A stretch of 57,344 nucleotides of DNA from Laspinema palackyanum D2c (GCF_025370875.1 NZ_JAMXFD010000033.1:1-57344), one strand, 5' to 3'. Positions 1-6,950 are shown, counted from the stretch's first letter. Made by a program: numbers and translations. The notes: generated by a model not told the origin, from the letters alone.

Positions 1-54
1 AGATTTAACCACTCAAGAACATTGAAGATTTTGGAAATTCATTAGATAAATTTA

Positions 55-122
55 TCACCACAAGTCCTAAAGAGCCAACAGAATTTTAAGTCTGCCGCGT
101 CTACCGATTCCGCCACAGGAGC
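55..122 (-). pseudogene. tRNA-Leu(UAA)-like, 3' part lost
   Basis: Read on the minus strand, the 5' acceptor strand GCTCCTG, a D-arm (GCGGAATCGGTAGACGC) and an anticodon arm with loop CTTAAAA (anticodon TAA) are intact, and a long leucine-type variable region follows. No T-stem or TTCNANT loop appears after it and there is no 3' acceptor strand complementary to the 5' one. The sequence runs instead into an AT-rich palindrome (GATAAATTTATC). The group I intron common in cyanobacterial tRNA-Leu(UAA) is absent; the loop reads like a spliced product. It is the last array member visible before the window edge. Likely a truncated pseudogene; the exact 3' limit is uncertain. Confidence 0.7.
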
Positions 123-135
123 GAGAGAACAAAGG

Positions 136-209
136 TACTCCCGGTGAGACTCGAACTCACAATGAATCGCTTTTGAGGCGATCGCGTTTTCCAATTACGC
201 CACAGGAGC
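136..209 (-). tRNA. tRNA-Leu(CAA), class I body
   Basis: The cloverleaf reads acceptor GCTCCTG / CGGGAGT, D-stem GCG/CGC, anticodon stem ATCGC/GCGAT with loop CTCAAAA (anticodon CAA), a five-base variable loop TCATT, T-stem GTGAG/CTCAC with loop TTCGAGT, and discriminator A. The odd feature is the short variable loop: bacterial leucine tRNAs normally have a long variable arm (class II). Its 5' acceptor strand is identical to that of the adjacent damaged Leu(UAA) gene. It lies 9 bases downstream of tRNA-Gln(TTG) in the array. Confidence 0.85.
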
Positions 210-218
210 AAAAATTGG

Positions 219-292
219 ATGCCCCGCCAGGGATCGAACCTGGACTCTTCTGGGTCAAATCCAGAAATGTTACCTAATTACACCACAGGGCA
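219..292 (-). tRNA. tRNA-Gln(UUG), array copy
   Basis: Acceptor TGCCCTG pairs with CGGGGCA. The anticodon stem TCTGG/CCAGA carries loop ATTTGAC with anticodon TTG, and the T-arm is CCAGG TTCGATC CCTGG. The 3' CCA is encoded (216-218). A second, normal tRNA-Gln(TTG) lies at 22996-23067, so this array gene is redundant with the chromosomal one and differs from it in sequence. Confidence 0.92.
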
Positions 293-303
293 TTGTGATA
301 TGG

Positions 304-376
304 ATGCCTGGGTTGGGGTCGAACCAACCTCTCTGTGAGTCAGATTCACAGCGACTTGCCAATCGTCCACCAGGCA
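304..376 (-). tRNA. tRNA-Gln(CUG)
   Basis: The acceptor TGCCTGG / CCAGGCA is perfectly paired, starting with the U1-A72 pair. The anticodon stem TGTGA/TCACA has loop ATCTGAC, giving anticodon CTG. The T-arm is GTTGG TTCGACC CCAAC and CCA is encoded at 301-303. The D-stem is three pairs (GAC/GTC). It is a paralogue of the neighbouring Gln(TTG) and reads CAG codons. Confidence 0.88.
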
Positions 377-383
377 ATACCAG

Positions 384-457
384 TCCCCCAGGTCGGTTTC
401 GATCCGACGACCTCCTGTTCTTCAGACAGGCGCTACTACCAACTGAGCTACCGGGGG
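384..457 (-). tRNA. tRNA-Phe(GAA)
   Basis: Acceptor CCCCCGG / CTGGGGG; anticodon stem CCTGT/ACAGG with loop CTGAAGA (anticodon GAA). The T-stem GTCGG/CCGAC is sound, but its loop is ATCGAAA, so the near-universal U54 is A. The 3' strand of the D-stem also has one mismatch. Pairing is otherwise good. CCA is not encoded. These deviations suggest a divergent, possibly poorly functional phenylalanine tRNA. Confidence 0.85.
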
Positions 458-461
458 ATAA

Positions 462-551
462 AGGAGAGAGAGGGATTTGAACCCTCGTCGGATTTATTCA
501 ACCCGATCGGTCTTTCCAAGACCGCGCCATCAGCCTCTCGGCCATCTCTCC
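462..551 (-). tRNA. tRNA-Ser(GGA)
   Basis: Class II tRNA. Acceptor GGAGAGA / TCTCTCC, anticodon stem CGGTC/GACCG with loop TTGGAAA (anticodon GGA), a long GC-containing variable arm, and T-arm GAGGG TTCAAAT CCCTC. The discriminator is U, whereas serine tRNAs usually have G. CCA is not encoded. Confidence 0.9.
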
Positions 552-588
552 AGGTTGGGTGAATTTCACCCAAGTTATACAAAAAAGG

Positions 589-675
589 CGGAGAGGGAGG
601 GATTTGAACCCTCGACGGTCGTTAAACCGCTCTTTCTTAGCAGGAAAGCGCCTTAAGCCACTCGGCCACCTCTCC
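589..675 (-). tRNA. tRNA-Ser(GCU)
   Basis: Class II tRNA. Acceptor GGAGAGG / CCTCTCC, D-arm with GCCGAGTGG, anticodon stem CTTTC/GAAAG with loop CTGCTAA (anticodon GCT), a long variable arm, T-arm GAGGG TTCAAAT CCCTC, discriminator G. It lies 4 bases after tRNA-Tyr. The downstream bases are GCCT, so a full CCA is not encoded. Confidence 0.93.
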
Positions 676-679
676 AGAA

Positions 680-766
680 TGGGCCGGGAGGGACTCGAAC
701 CCCCATGTTCAGCACAATAGCACTTGATTTACAGTCAAGCTCCTTCACCAATTTGGATACCAGCCC
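680..766 (-). tRNA. tRNA-Tyr(GUA)
   Basis: Class II tRNA. Acceptor GGGCTGG / CCGGCCC, anticodon stem CTTGA/TCAAG with loop CTGTAAA (anticodon GTA), a long variable arm, T-loop TTCGAGT, discriminator A. Length 87 nt is normal for bacterial tRNA-Tyr. CCA is not encoded. Confidence 0.93.
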
Positions 767-777
767 ATACAATGTGG

Positions 778-852
778 CAGTGCCGACGGGATTTGAAGAA
801 AGCAAACGCTGACTTGAAAGGTCAGTGGCTTTACCAATTTGCCTACGGCACC
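778..852 (-). pseudogene. tRNA-Glu(UUC)-like with broken T-stem
   Basis: The acceptor GGTGCCG / CGGCACT, the D-arm GGC/GCC and the anticodon stem CTGAC/GTCAG with loop CTTTCAA (anticodon TTC) all pair. The T-loop TTCAAAT and the 3' T-stem strand CCCGT are present. The 5' T-stem strand should be about ACGGG but reads CTTTC, so the T-arm cannot form. CCA is encoded at 775-777. Either a pseudogene, or a tRNA-like RNA kept for another purpose. An intact Glu(TTC) gene lies 170 bases upstream in the same array. Confidence 0.7.
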
Positions 853-859
853 AGGTTGG

Positions 860-931
860 CGAGGGGACTGAGATTTGAACTCAGATCAACGGTTTTGGAG
901 ACCGTCATGTTAGCCGTTACACTATCCCCAC
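860..931 (-). tRNA. tRNA-Trp(CCA)
   Basis: Acceptor GTGGGGA / TCCCCTC with a U2-U71 mismatch, D-stem GTGT/ACAT, anticodon stem ACGGT/ACCGT with loop CTCCAAA (anticodon CCA), T-arm CTGAG TTCAAAT CTCAG, discriminator G and encoded CCA (857-859). The D-arm and anticodon arm are canonical, while the acceptor mismatch is unusual. The gene is only six bases from tRNA-Met. Confidence 0.87.
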
Positions 932-937
932 GTTTGG

Positions 938-1009
938 TCGCAGCAGCAGGATTTGAACCTGCATCAACCCAGTTATGAGCTGGGTACTTTACCATTAAGT
1001 TATACTGCG
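938..1009 (-). tRNA. tRNA-Met(CAU)
   Basis: Acceptor CGCAGTA / TGCTGCG, anticodon stem CCCAG/CTGGG with loop CTCATAA (anticodon CAT), T-arm GCAGG TTCAAAT CCTGC, discriminator A, CCA encoded at 935-937. The first acceptor pair C-G is matched, so it is not a typical bacterial initiator (which has a mismatched 1-72). It is an elongator Met tRNA or, less likely, an Ile tRNA with a modified CAU anticodon. Confidence 0.88.
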
Positions 1010-1021
1010 ATATTGATTTGG

Positions 1022-1093
1022 TAGCCTCAACGGGAATTGAACCCGTATCCCAGCCTTGAAAGAGCTATATCCTAACCATTAGACGATGAGGCC
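1022..1093 (-). tRNA. tRNA-Glu(UUC)
   Basis: Acceptor GGCCTCA / TGAGGCT (G1-U72 wobble), D-arm with GTCTAATGGTTAGGAT, anticodon stem TAGCT/GGCTG carrying one U-U mismatch and loop CTTTCAA (anticodon TTC), T-arm ACGGG TTCAATT CCCGT, discriminator A. CCA is not encoded. Confidence 0.9.
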
Positions 1094-1150
1094 AGATCCA
1101 TTTCAACCGAATTTTTTTCTTGGTTTTTCCAAATTTAATCTGGGCTGAAC

Positions 1151-1224
1151 GGGAGTGACGGGACTTGAACCCGCGACGACTTGTTCGACAGACAAGTGCT
1201 CTACGCTAACTGAGCTACACCCCC
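1151..1224 (-). tRNA. tRNA-Asp(GUC), first gene of the array
   Basis: Acceptor GGGGGTG / CACTCCC, D-arm GCTC/GAGC, anticodon stem CTTGT/ACAAG with loop CTGTCGA (anticodon GTC), T-arm GCGGG TTCAAGT CCCGT. CCA is not encoded. It is the promoter-proximal member of the minus-strand array, about 200 bases downstream of the predicted promoter. Confidence 0.94.
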
Positions 1225-1713
1225 ATGAAATCAGCCTTAGATTACATGGAATTTGGAAAAGTTTGGCGGTTGATGGGGTGGGAATGATTCAAGGGAATGA
1301 TTCCCACCCATTGAGTCCGCCATTGTTTCCGTTTTCATTAAATGGCCCTTTGATTATTCAGTTTTCAAGGTTCGATGTGGGCGTTTGGGTAGAGCGTTTT
1401 GCTCTGTCTCTCTCGCCTCATATTTATATACTACATACATACTACAAAACTGTCAAGGGGTTTTGGAAAAATTTTTGAGTTTTTTTTGAAATTTCATTGA
1501 AATGCTTGTTTAACAAGGGTTTTGCCTGACAAGCAATCTGAGAAAACTGCAGTAAATTAACATACTACAATGAGAAAAGACTGAAGTATGGGCTGGATCC
1601 CAATAGGCCCAGACAGAGGGTGCTGACTCTCTTCGATGGAGTAGCGCTGACCCGGTTCTAGTTTTGGACCGAAAGCTGGTTAAAATCAGTAGGGTATCTT
1701 AAAAAATCAAGCC
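1225..1713. other. Divergent intergenic region: array leader and GST leader
   Basis: No gene is seen here. The left part (1225-1427) is the leader of the minus-strand tRNA array below its promoter. The right part holds the upstream region of the plus-strand GST gene, with a structured segment at 1618-1653 in which GGGT pairs with ACCC and ACTC with GAGT around a small loop, followed by a second short hairpin (about 1653-1671). Confidence 0.6.
1428..1456 (-). promoter_or_regulatory. Promoter of the tRNA array
   Basis: On the minus strand, TTGACA (1456-1451) is separated by exactly 17 bases from TAGTAT (1433-1428). This is a near-consensus sigma-70-type promoter, pointing at tRNA-Asp. A start point around 1420 would give a leader of about 195 bases before the first tRNA. 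Confidence 0.75.
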
Positions 1714-2373
1714 ATGTTGAAGCTATACTACAATCTCATTTCTTTGAACTCTCGCCGGGTCTGGATCTCCTTATTAGAAAAAGGTCTCCCGTTTGAATTG
1801 GTCCCGATGAAACTCGATGGTGATCAGTTTCAAGGGGAGTTTCTGGCACTCAATCCGTTTCACCAAGTTCCGGTTTTGGAAGATGGGGGATTTGTAGTCG
1901 TGGAGTCTTTGGCAATTTTGGATTACTTAGAGGCAAAATATCCGACTCCTTCTTTACTGCCTGCGGATCCGCAGATGTTAGGAACGGTGAAAATGATTGA
2001 GCTTTTGACGTTAACTCAAATGATGCCCCCGATGCGGCCCTTGATGATGAATTGGATGGGGTTTTCGCAAGAAAGTCCGGACAAGTTGCAAGAGGCAAAA
2101 CAGAATATTGCTCAGGTTTTAGGCTTTTTTGAAAGTAAATTAGCCGATCGCCCCTATTTTGGAGACCAACAGCTAACCTTGGCCGATATTGTTGCCGGAA
2201 CTGCGATTCCGTTTTTGCCGAGTATGGGATTACCCCTGGAAGATTATCCTCAGTTGAAGGATTGGTGCGATCGCCTGATGAACCGTGAGAGTTGGCAACA
2301 AACCCAACCCACCAAAAAACAAATTACAGAATTTCAAACCCAAATGAAAATTTTGCTCTCTCAGCGCCAGTAA
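1714..2373 (+). CDS. Glutathione S-transferase family protein
   Basis: 219 aa, the usual GST length. The N-terminal thioredoxin-like half (residues 1-80) has the beta-alpha-beta start KLYYNLISLNSRRVWISL, the cis-proline region QVPVLED and the glutathione-binding ES pair in VVESLAILDYL. The C-terminal alpha-helical domain (about 90-205) contains LTLADIVAGTAI, the usual N-capping Asp region. A cytoplasmic enzyme expected to conjugate glutathione to electrophiles or reduce peroxides; the substrate cannot be read from sequence. The ATG is preceded by a long structured leader and no strong Shine-Dalgarno sequence. Monocistronic: the next gene has its own TATAAT at 2401-2406. Confidence 0.9.
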   Translation: MLKLYYNLISLNSRRVWISLLEKGLPFELVPMKLDGDQFQGEFLALNPFHQVPVLEDGGFVVVESLAILDYLEAKYPTPSLLPADPQMLGTVKMIELLTLTQMMPPMRPLMMNWMGFSQESPDKLQEAKQNIAQVLGFFESKLADRPYFGDQQLTLADIVAGTAIPFLPSMGLPLEDYPQLKDWCDRLMNRESWQQTQPTKKQITEFQTQMKILLSQRQ

Positions 2374-2436
2374 ATTCCGGCAGTTTTTTCACCCAATGGT
2401 TATAATTTAACCACTGTAAAGCCACAAGAGGACTGA

Positions 2437-3141
2437 ATGATATTCATGAGCATTTCTTTAATCAATGTTGCCCACTACTACAAACAACTACCGCATCAAA
2501 AGCAAGCGCTGACTATCCTCCAAGAAAAAATAGAAGCGACTCATCCCGAGTGGTTAAGCGATGATTCGGCATTTGTACGAACCTGGAGAAAGCAAACAGA
2601 CAGCCCTAGGTTTTCTCCAGAAGTCGAGATTACTTCGGACCGGAAACAACTCCGAGGGGAGTGGGGAGGAAATACTTATACCATTGATGTGGATGAACTG
2701 AATGTGTTGGTTCTGGATACCTACGATAAAGAAACAGGAAATCTGGTCGATCGCGAACGGAGTGGAGATTTATTTGCCGAAGTCGCGGTTAATCCATTGA
2801 CGGGACATATTGTAGTAGGAGTTGTCCTGGATTATTTTGCTGCCGTCACCACCAGTGGCATTTTCGTCATTGATCCGCAACCGGGAGGCTATGGGATTTA
2901 TCGTGCCCAAGTCCCGGGACCGAGACCTTTTCCGAATGAGTTTTCGACTTATGGTTTAGGGGATATTACGTCCTTGAGTTTTGTAGAAGAAAACTTGCGG
3001 GTGCAATATGCGGATGCAGCAGGTAATCGTTCTACTATTACGTTTCAACCGGGAAATACTCCGGCGATGGAATATGCCAATTGTGTGGATAATATGGTGG
3101 TCGAGGGCGGTCCAGGGTTGTGCTCGCGAATTAATCAGTAG
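2437..3141 (+). CDS. Conserved hypothetical protein (cyanobacterial)
   Basis: 234 aa with no signal peptide or membrane helix evident. The N-terminal 40 residues (AHYYKQLPHQKQALTILQ, then IEATHPEWL) resemble a short motif I associate with the N-termini of some cyanobacterial cell-wall-related proteins; this is recollection, not a search. The remainder is beta-rich and unrecognised, with Cys near the end (ANCVDN, GLCSRI). The start at 2437 has a GAGGA four bases upstream; an in-frame ATG at 2446 is possible. A TATAAT box lies at 2401-2406 and a strong terminator at 3201-3240, so it is probably a single-gene transcript. Function unknown. Confidence 0.75.
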   Translation: MIFMSISLINVAHYYKQLPHQKQALTILQEKIEATHPEWLSDDSAFVRTWRKQTDSPRFSPEVEITSDRKQLRGEWGGNTYTIDVDELNVLVLDTYDKETGNLVDRERSGDLFAEVAVNPLTGHIVVGVVLDYFAAVTTSGIFVIDPQPGGYGIYRAQVPGPRPFPNEFSTYGLGDITSLSFVEENLRVQYADAAGNRSTITFQPGNTPAMEYANCVDNMVVEGGPGLCSRINQ

Positions 3142-3200
3142 GATAAATAGGAGGGCGATCGCCTGAGTGGATTTCAGAAGAAATAGAGTTCAACCCCGAA

Positions 3201-3240
3201 TGAACCCAGATACTTCCAGTGTCTCTGGGTTCATTTTTTT
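3201..3240 (+). terminator. Rho-independent terminator after the 234-aa gene
   Basis: TGAACCCAGA (3201-3210) pairs perfectly with TCTGGGTTCA (3224-3233) and is followed by seven T. It ends the plus-strand gene and lies just before the end of the convergent minus-strand gene at 3244. Confidence 0.85.
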
Positions 3241-3243
3241 AGA

Positions 3244-3639
3244 TCAATCTACTTCATTGAGTAAGGAAACCCCGGCATTCGCTTCCTCAGAACATTTGAG
3301 GATATAGAACTCAGCCCGATCGCTCAAGGCGGTGACAAAAACCCCAAAATCGTTCTGAGAATCCGTAGAGATCCAAGTCCCGCGTAGGCTGACTTCCACA
3401 TACTCGCTATCGGCAACGCAGATGGAAATCATATCCCCTGGATCGTTTAATGCCTCCGCTTCCAGAAATTTCAGTCCGGGCAAATCTGTAGGCAGCAAAA
3501 ACGACGCGCTAGAGGGGGCGATCGCGATGCTTTCACCCACTCGCATCGCCACGACTGCACGGGTCGCCACGACTTCCTCAATGGAGTCAGGCAGACGCTC
3601 TAGGTTAAAGCCGGTTTCAGTATAAATGAACTTCAGCAT
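3244..3639 (-). CDS. Conserved hypothetical protein
   Basis: 131 aa, soluble, acidic, beginning MLKFIYTETGFNLERL. I recognise the general form as a conserved short cyanobacterial protein but cannot name a domain or function. The ATG at 3639 has GAGAGA about nine bases upstream. It converges with the preceding plus-strand gene across a shared terminator. No membrane segment and no cysteine pairs that would suggest metal binding. Confidence 0.7.
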   Translation of the reverse strand: MLKFIYTETGFNLERLPDSIEEVVATRAVVAMRVGESIAIAPSSASFLLPTDLPGLKFLEAEALNDPGDMISICVADSEYVEVSLRGTWISTDSQNDFGVFVTALSDRAEFYILKCSEEANAGVSLLNEVD

Positions 3640-3878
3640 TGCCAGTGATCTCTCGTCTTTGTGAGTTATTCTTGCTTCGCCCTTGAGTGAGAGTCTGAGT
3701 TGCCCGAACTTATGTGATTCACAACAAAGAGCGGATATCTGCTTATAGAATTGTGAAACATCAAAAATTTATTGAACGATTGGCAATTCCCAATCTCAGA
3801 TTCACTCCGTCTAACTTCTTCCCTTGAGCTTTTCTCCAAAGAGTGTGCAGAAATTGTACATCAAATCCCGGGTTGCTC

Positions 3879-4427
3879 TCACTCGTTCCCCTTCAAATCG
3901 CTCCAGAATTGTTCTGCAAACGAGATCGCCGGGTGGATAGGGGCCTTGAGTTTGCTTTTGAGGGACATTCCGGCTTCCATCGGAGTGCGATCGCCCTTGC
4001 GAGAATTGCAACTCATACAGGCGGTTACGACATTATCCCAACTATGACTCCCGCCTCGGGATTTAGGCAAGACATGATCCAGGGTTAAATGTTTCGTACT
4101 GCCGCAGTATTGACAGGCATGGTGGTCCCGTTTGAGGACTTCCCGACGGTTGACCGGAGGCACCTTCCAAATCCGTTCAGTCCCCGTAATGGTGAGGCGG
4201 ATATGGGGAGGAACCATCACCACCTGAGAGGGCGATCGCACCTCATACATTTGAGGGAACTCCAAGTCAAAGTCGTCGCTATTGCTGCCATCGCTTAACT
4301 CTAACGGTTCTGCCTTGCCTGCAATTAACAGGACAATTGCTCGTTTAATGTTGACTCGGCTAATCGGTAAGTAGTTTTTAGAAAACACCACCACCGATTT
4401 TGTTAACACATTCGTTATGCTATTCAC
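3879..4427 (-). CDS. HNH endonuclease family protein
   Basis: 182 aa with the chosen GTG start. The C-terminal half has the HNH/zinc-finger fold: CQYCG, then LDHVLPKSRGG (the catalytic His region), WDNVVTACMSCNSRKGDR with the second CxxC. The N-terminal part (SKNYLPISRVNIKRAIVLLIAGKAE) matches the cyanobacterial HNH proteins that start just before this motif. The GTG at 4427 has AAGGAG seven bases upstream. The frame stays open to a GTG at 4457, but that region is a terminator hairpin, so the longer form is unlikely. It probably cuts DNA, but whether it is a repair, defence or mobile nuclease cannot be told. Confidence 0.88.
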   Translation of the reverse strand: MNSITNVLTKSVVVFSKNYLPISRVNIKRAIVLLIAGKAEPLELSDGSNSDDFDLEFPQMYEVRSPSQVVMVPPHIRLTITGTERIWKVPPVNRREVLKRDHHACQYCGSTKHLTLDHVLPKSRGGSHSWDNVVTACMSCNSRKGDRTPMEAGMSLKSKLKAPIHPAISFAEQFWSDLKGNE

Positions 4428-4440
4428 GACTCGACTCCTT

Positions 4441-4484
4441 AAAAAAACAGCCCCCACTTCCTGATTCAGGGGAAGCGGGGGCTG
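4441..4484 (-). terminator. Strong GC hairpin terminator
   Basis: CAGCCCCC...TTCC (4448-4461) pairs with GGAAGCGGGGGCTG (ending 4484). On the minus strand it is followed by seven T. It lies 15 bases downstream of the stop of the 4500-4817 reading frame and immediately upstream of the AAGGAG of the HNH gene. It could end the first transcript or attenuate read-through into the nuclease gene. Confidence 0.8.
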
Positions 4485-4499
4485 AAAAAACTCTTATTA

Positions 4500-4817
4500 T
4501 TAGGGTCTTCTCGTCCTAGATGGGTAAGGCACTTGATGCCTATCCCTCCCGCTTCTGCTATGAATATTTGGCCATGCTGATAGCTGACCTAACTCGGATT
4601 TAAAATCCTCACTCATCTCGAAATCTCGGTCCGCATTCCTATGATACTCAACCTGCCCGATGGACACCAAAGCGATAGCCGATGTCACGAGGCGATCGCC
4701 TGCATCAACATCACGGCCCAAGCCATTGGCATACTGTCCGGTGATTGTAGGAAGGAGGGGTAAAAAGTTCACGTTTAGATTTTTTGAAAGCAAGGACTTG
4801 AATTCTCCACCAAACAT
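4500..4817 (-). CDS. Hypothetical protein, doubtful
   Basis: 105 aa frame starting MFGGEFKSLLSKNL. No recognised domain; the C-terminal 30 residues are rich in Arg, His and Ser in a way typical of non-coding frames. In its favour, it ends with tandem stops just before a strong minus-strand terminator and fills an otherwise empty 380-base stretch. There is no clear ribosome binding site. It may be a decayed gene or the body of an untranslated RNA ending at the terminator. Confidence 0.35.
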   Translation of the reverse strand: MFGGEFKSLLSKNLNVNFLPLLPTITGQYANGLGRDVDAGDRLVTSAIALVSIGQVEYHRNADRDFEMSEDFKSELGQLSAWPNIHSRSGRDRHQVPYPSRTRRP

Positions 4818-4865
4818 ACTACACTAATATTACAGAGAATGTAAACCCTTCAGAGGAAAAAAGTT

Positions 4866-5201
4866 ATGTCCGCGATTACTCGAACCTCCACCACCGAAAT
4901 GGAAGTCACCAGCATCCGCTTAGAGAGATCTCTGAAAGAAAGCCTCAAAGCCATTTCTGGCAATCAAGGCTATCAAGCCTTGATTCGAGACGTGCTCTGG
5001 AATTATGTCCAGCAAAAATCAGGAGAGTATCGACCTTCATTTTCCCGAGACGATATTCGCGCCAGTTTAGATGCGACGGCCCAACGAGAGGAACGGTGTG
5101 TCCTCACCGGCAAAGTGATTCGACCGCAAGAACCCATGTTATTAGGCTTAACCACCGGGGGCGATATGGTACCTCTGAGTATAGAGAGTATGGTTGGATA
5201 G
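4866..5201 (+). CDS. Ribbon-helix-helix-type small protein
   Basis: 111 aa. Residues 10-55 (EVTSIRLERSLKESLKAISG, then YQALIRDVLWNYV) have the strand-helix-helix pattern of CopG/Arc-like DNA-binding domains. The C-terminal half includes REERCVLTGKVIRPQEPM, an unassigned module with one Cys. AGAGGA lies eight bases before the ATG. No toxin gene follows within 150 bases, so it is more likely a solitary regulator than an antitoxin. The DNA target is unknown. Confidence 0.75.
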   Translation: MSAITRTSTTEMEVTSIRLERSLKESLKAISGNQGYQALIRDVLWNYVQQKSGEYRPSFSRDDIRASLDATAQREERCVLTGKVIRPQEPMLLGLTTGGDMVPLSIESMVG

Positions 5202-5366
5202 TCAAGTCTCCCGCCTTCTTGTGGCTTCAGCAAGCCCAGGTTAGGGAATTTTTGGTTAAAAATTTAGAGGCGATCGCGTTGAATTGGCGATCGCCTCTGT
5301 CGTTCTTCCGGTCCAATGGGTCCTCTACCCTTGCCTATTTCTGGGTACAGGACCCAAACCGGGTTT

Positions 5367-5816
5367 TTATTCTGATCGCCGGTAATTGTCCCAAGCTTCT
5401 GTGATCAGTCGGGGTGCCGTTTCTGCGGGAATTTTCAGCGCTTGGGCCAGTTTATCCAAATAATGGGATTCTTGTGGCGTCACCTTCCCATCAACAATGG
5501 CAAAGGTAGCGGCTACGGCAAAGGCATCTTCGACCATATCATCCGGGAGGGCTTCAATGGCAGCATTAAACAAGGCTGCAGTCCCTTGACGGTCCCAAAT
5601 TCTATCAACTTTGGCCGAAATTTTGGAGATATCTTCTTCCACATACCCTCTCATCGCCCCACTTGCCATCAACTCATGGAGTAACTCCGATTGTTGTTCA
5701 GACATTTGACCATCGGCATAAACCACAATCAACGTAATGGCAAACAACGCTTCGACAGGCGTGAGTTTTTCCGTTGATTTCGCGTAAGTTTGGAACAGTT
5801 TGTCATATTTGCTCAT
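5367..5816 (-). CDS. TerB-like (tellurite resistance family) protein
   Basis: 149 aa, all alpha. Two TerB-type halves are visible: ALFAITLIVVYADGQMSEQQSELL (residues 24-47) and AFAVAATFAIVDGKVTPQESHYL (about 98-120), each with the acidic ADG/VDG turn that in TerB proteins carries metal-binding aspartates. The ATG has a GGGGGA immediately upstream. It follows aroB on the same strand after 39 bases and may be co-transcribed. The family role is poorly defined (stress, envelope-associated); tellurite resistance should not be assumed. Confidence 0.82.
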   Translation of the reverse strand: MSKYDKLFQTYAKSTEKLTPVEALFAITLIVVYADGQMSEQQSELLHELMASGAMRGYVEEDISKISAKVDRIWDRQGTAALFNAAIEALPDDMVEDAFAVAATFAIVDGKVTPQESHYLDKLAQALKIPAETAPRLITEAWDNYRRSE

Positions 5817-5855
5817 GGCATCCCCCTTTTTCGGACTCTCCCAGGTGAACCGGCG

Positions 5856-6950
5856 TTACTGCATTCCAGGCAATATCTGGCGAATCAAATCTGACGTCAC
5901 GCGATCGCTGACAGTTGCCGCACCGATTTGGGTGGGTAACACAAACCGCACTTTTCCATCTTTCACCTTCTTATCGGTTTGCAGGGTGTCAATAATTTCT
6001 TCAATGTTTAACCCCTCGGGTAATTTTGTCGGCAACCCGGCTTTTTCAATCAAGGCAAACTGACGGCGATCGCACTCCTCATCCCAGAGTCCCAATGCCA
6101 CCGCTAACCGCGATGCCGCCACCATCCCGATCGCCACCGCTTCGCCGTGATTCGTCCCCTTATAGTGGGTCAAACTTTCCACCGCATGACCGATCGTGTG
6201 ACCATAATTCAGAATCGCCCGCAATCCGGCTTCTTTTTCATCTTTACCCACAACATCCGCTTTACTTTGGCAAGAACGGGCGAGAATTTCTTCCAAAAAT
6301 CCCGCATTTACATAGCGCAACTGATCCAACCGTTTTGCCTGTTCCATCTGGGTGAATAATTCTGCATCCCAAATCACCCCATATTTAATGACCTCGGCCA
6401 TTCCGGCTCTAAATTCCCGGGCTGGGAGCGTTTTTAGAACCTCGGGGTCGATCGCCACTAACTTCGGTTGATAAAATGCCCCTATCAGATTTTTCCCCTG
6501 GGGATGATTCACCCCGGTTTTGCCCCCAATCGACGCATCCACCATTGCTAACAGGGTGGTGGGAACTTGAACAAAATTAATCCCGCGCAACCAAGTCGCT
6601 GCCGCAAATCCGGTCATATCTCCGACGACCCCACCGCCTAAAGCGACCATTGTGGAGGACCGTTCTAGGCGCTGTTCTAGGGCCGCATCGTAAATTTTTT
6701 GAATCGATCGCAGGGTTTTGTATTGTTCCCCTGCCGTCAGGATGCAGGTAGATACGTCAAATCCTGCGGCAGTTAAGGAGGACCGGAGGCAGTCGCCATA
6801 CCGTCGATCTACCACTGGGTTGGACACCATTAAGACTTTTTTCCCCAACTTCAGGGGCTGCATTTGCCCTCCGAGTTGATCTAAGGATTGAGGGGCGATC
6901 GCAATATTGTAAGAGTCCTGGGGCAGATTGACGCGGATATCAGACGGCAT
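5856..6950 (-). CDS. aroB: 3-dehydroquinate synthase
   Basis: 364 aa from the chosen start, the normal length. It converts DAHP to 3-dehydroquinate, the second shikimate step, using NAD+ and a divalent metal. Diagnostic motifs are the nucleotide-binding [39 protein letters not shown] and the metal-binding segments [20 protein letters not shown] and [10 protein letters not shown]. The start [14 protein letters not shown] matches the family N-terminus; an in-frame ATG 18 bases further upstream (6968) is possible, and neither has a good ribosome binding site. Divergent from petL; followed by the TerB-like gene. Confidence 0.96.
   Translation of the reverse strand: MPSDIRVNLPQDSYNIAIAPQSLDQLGGQMQPLKLGKKVLMVSNPVVDRRYGDCLRSSLTAAGFDVSTCILTAGEQYKTLRSIQKIYDAALEQRLERSSTMVALGGGVVGDMTGFAAATWLRGINFVQVPTTLLAMVDASIGGKTGVNHPQGKNLIGAFYQPKLVAIDPEVLKTLPAREFRAGMAEVIKYGVIWDAELFTQMEQAKRLDQLRYVNAGFLEEILARSCQSKADVVGKDEKEAGLRAILNYGHTIGHAVESLTHYKGTNHGEAVAIGMVAASRLAVALGLWDEECDRRQFALIEKAGLPTKLPEGLNIEEIIDTLQTDKKVKDGKVRFVLPTQIGAATVSDRVTSDLIRQILPGMQ

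Noticed and set aside
55-122. Group I intron in tRNA-Leu(UAA)
   Set aside because: The anticodon loop reads CTTAAAA without interruption; no intron sequence is present.
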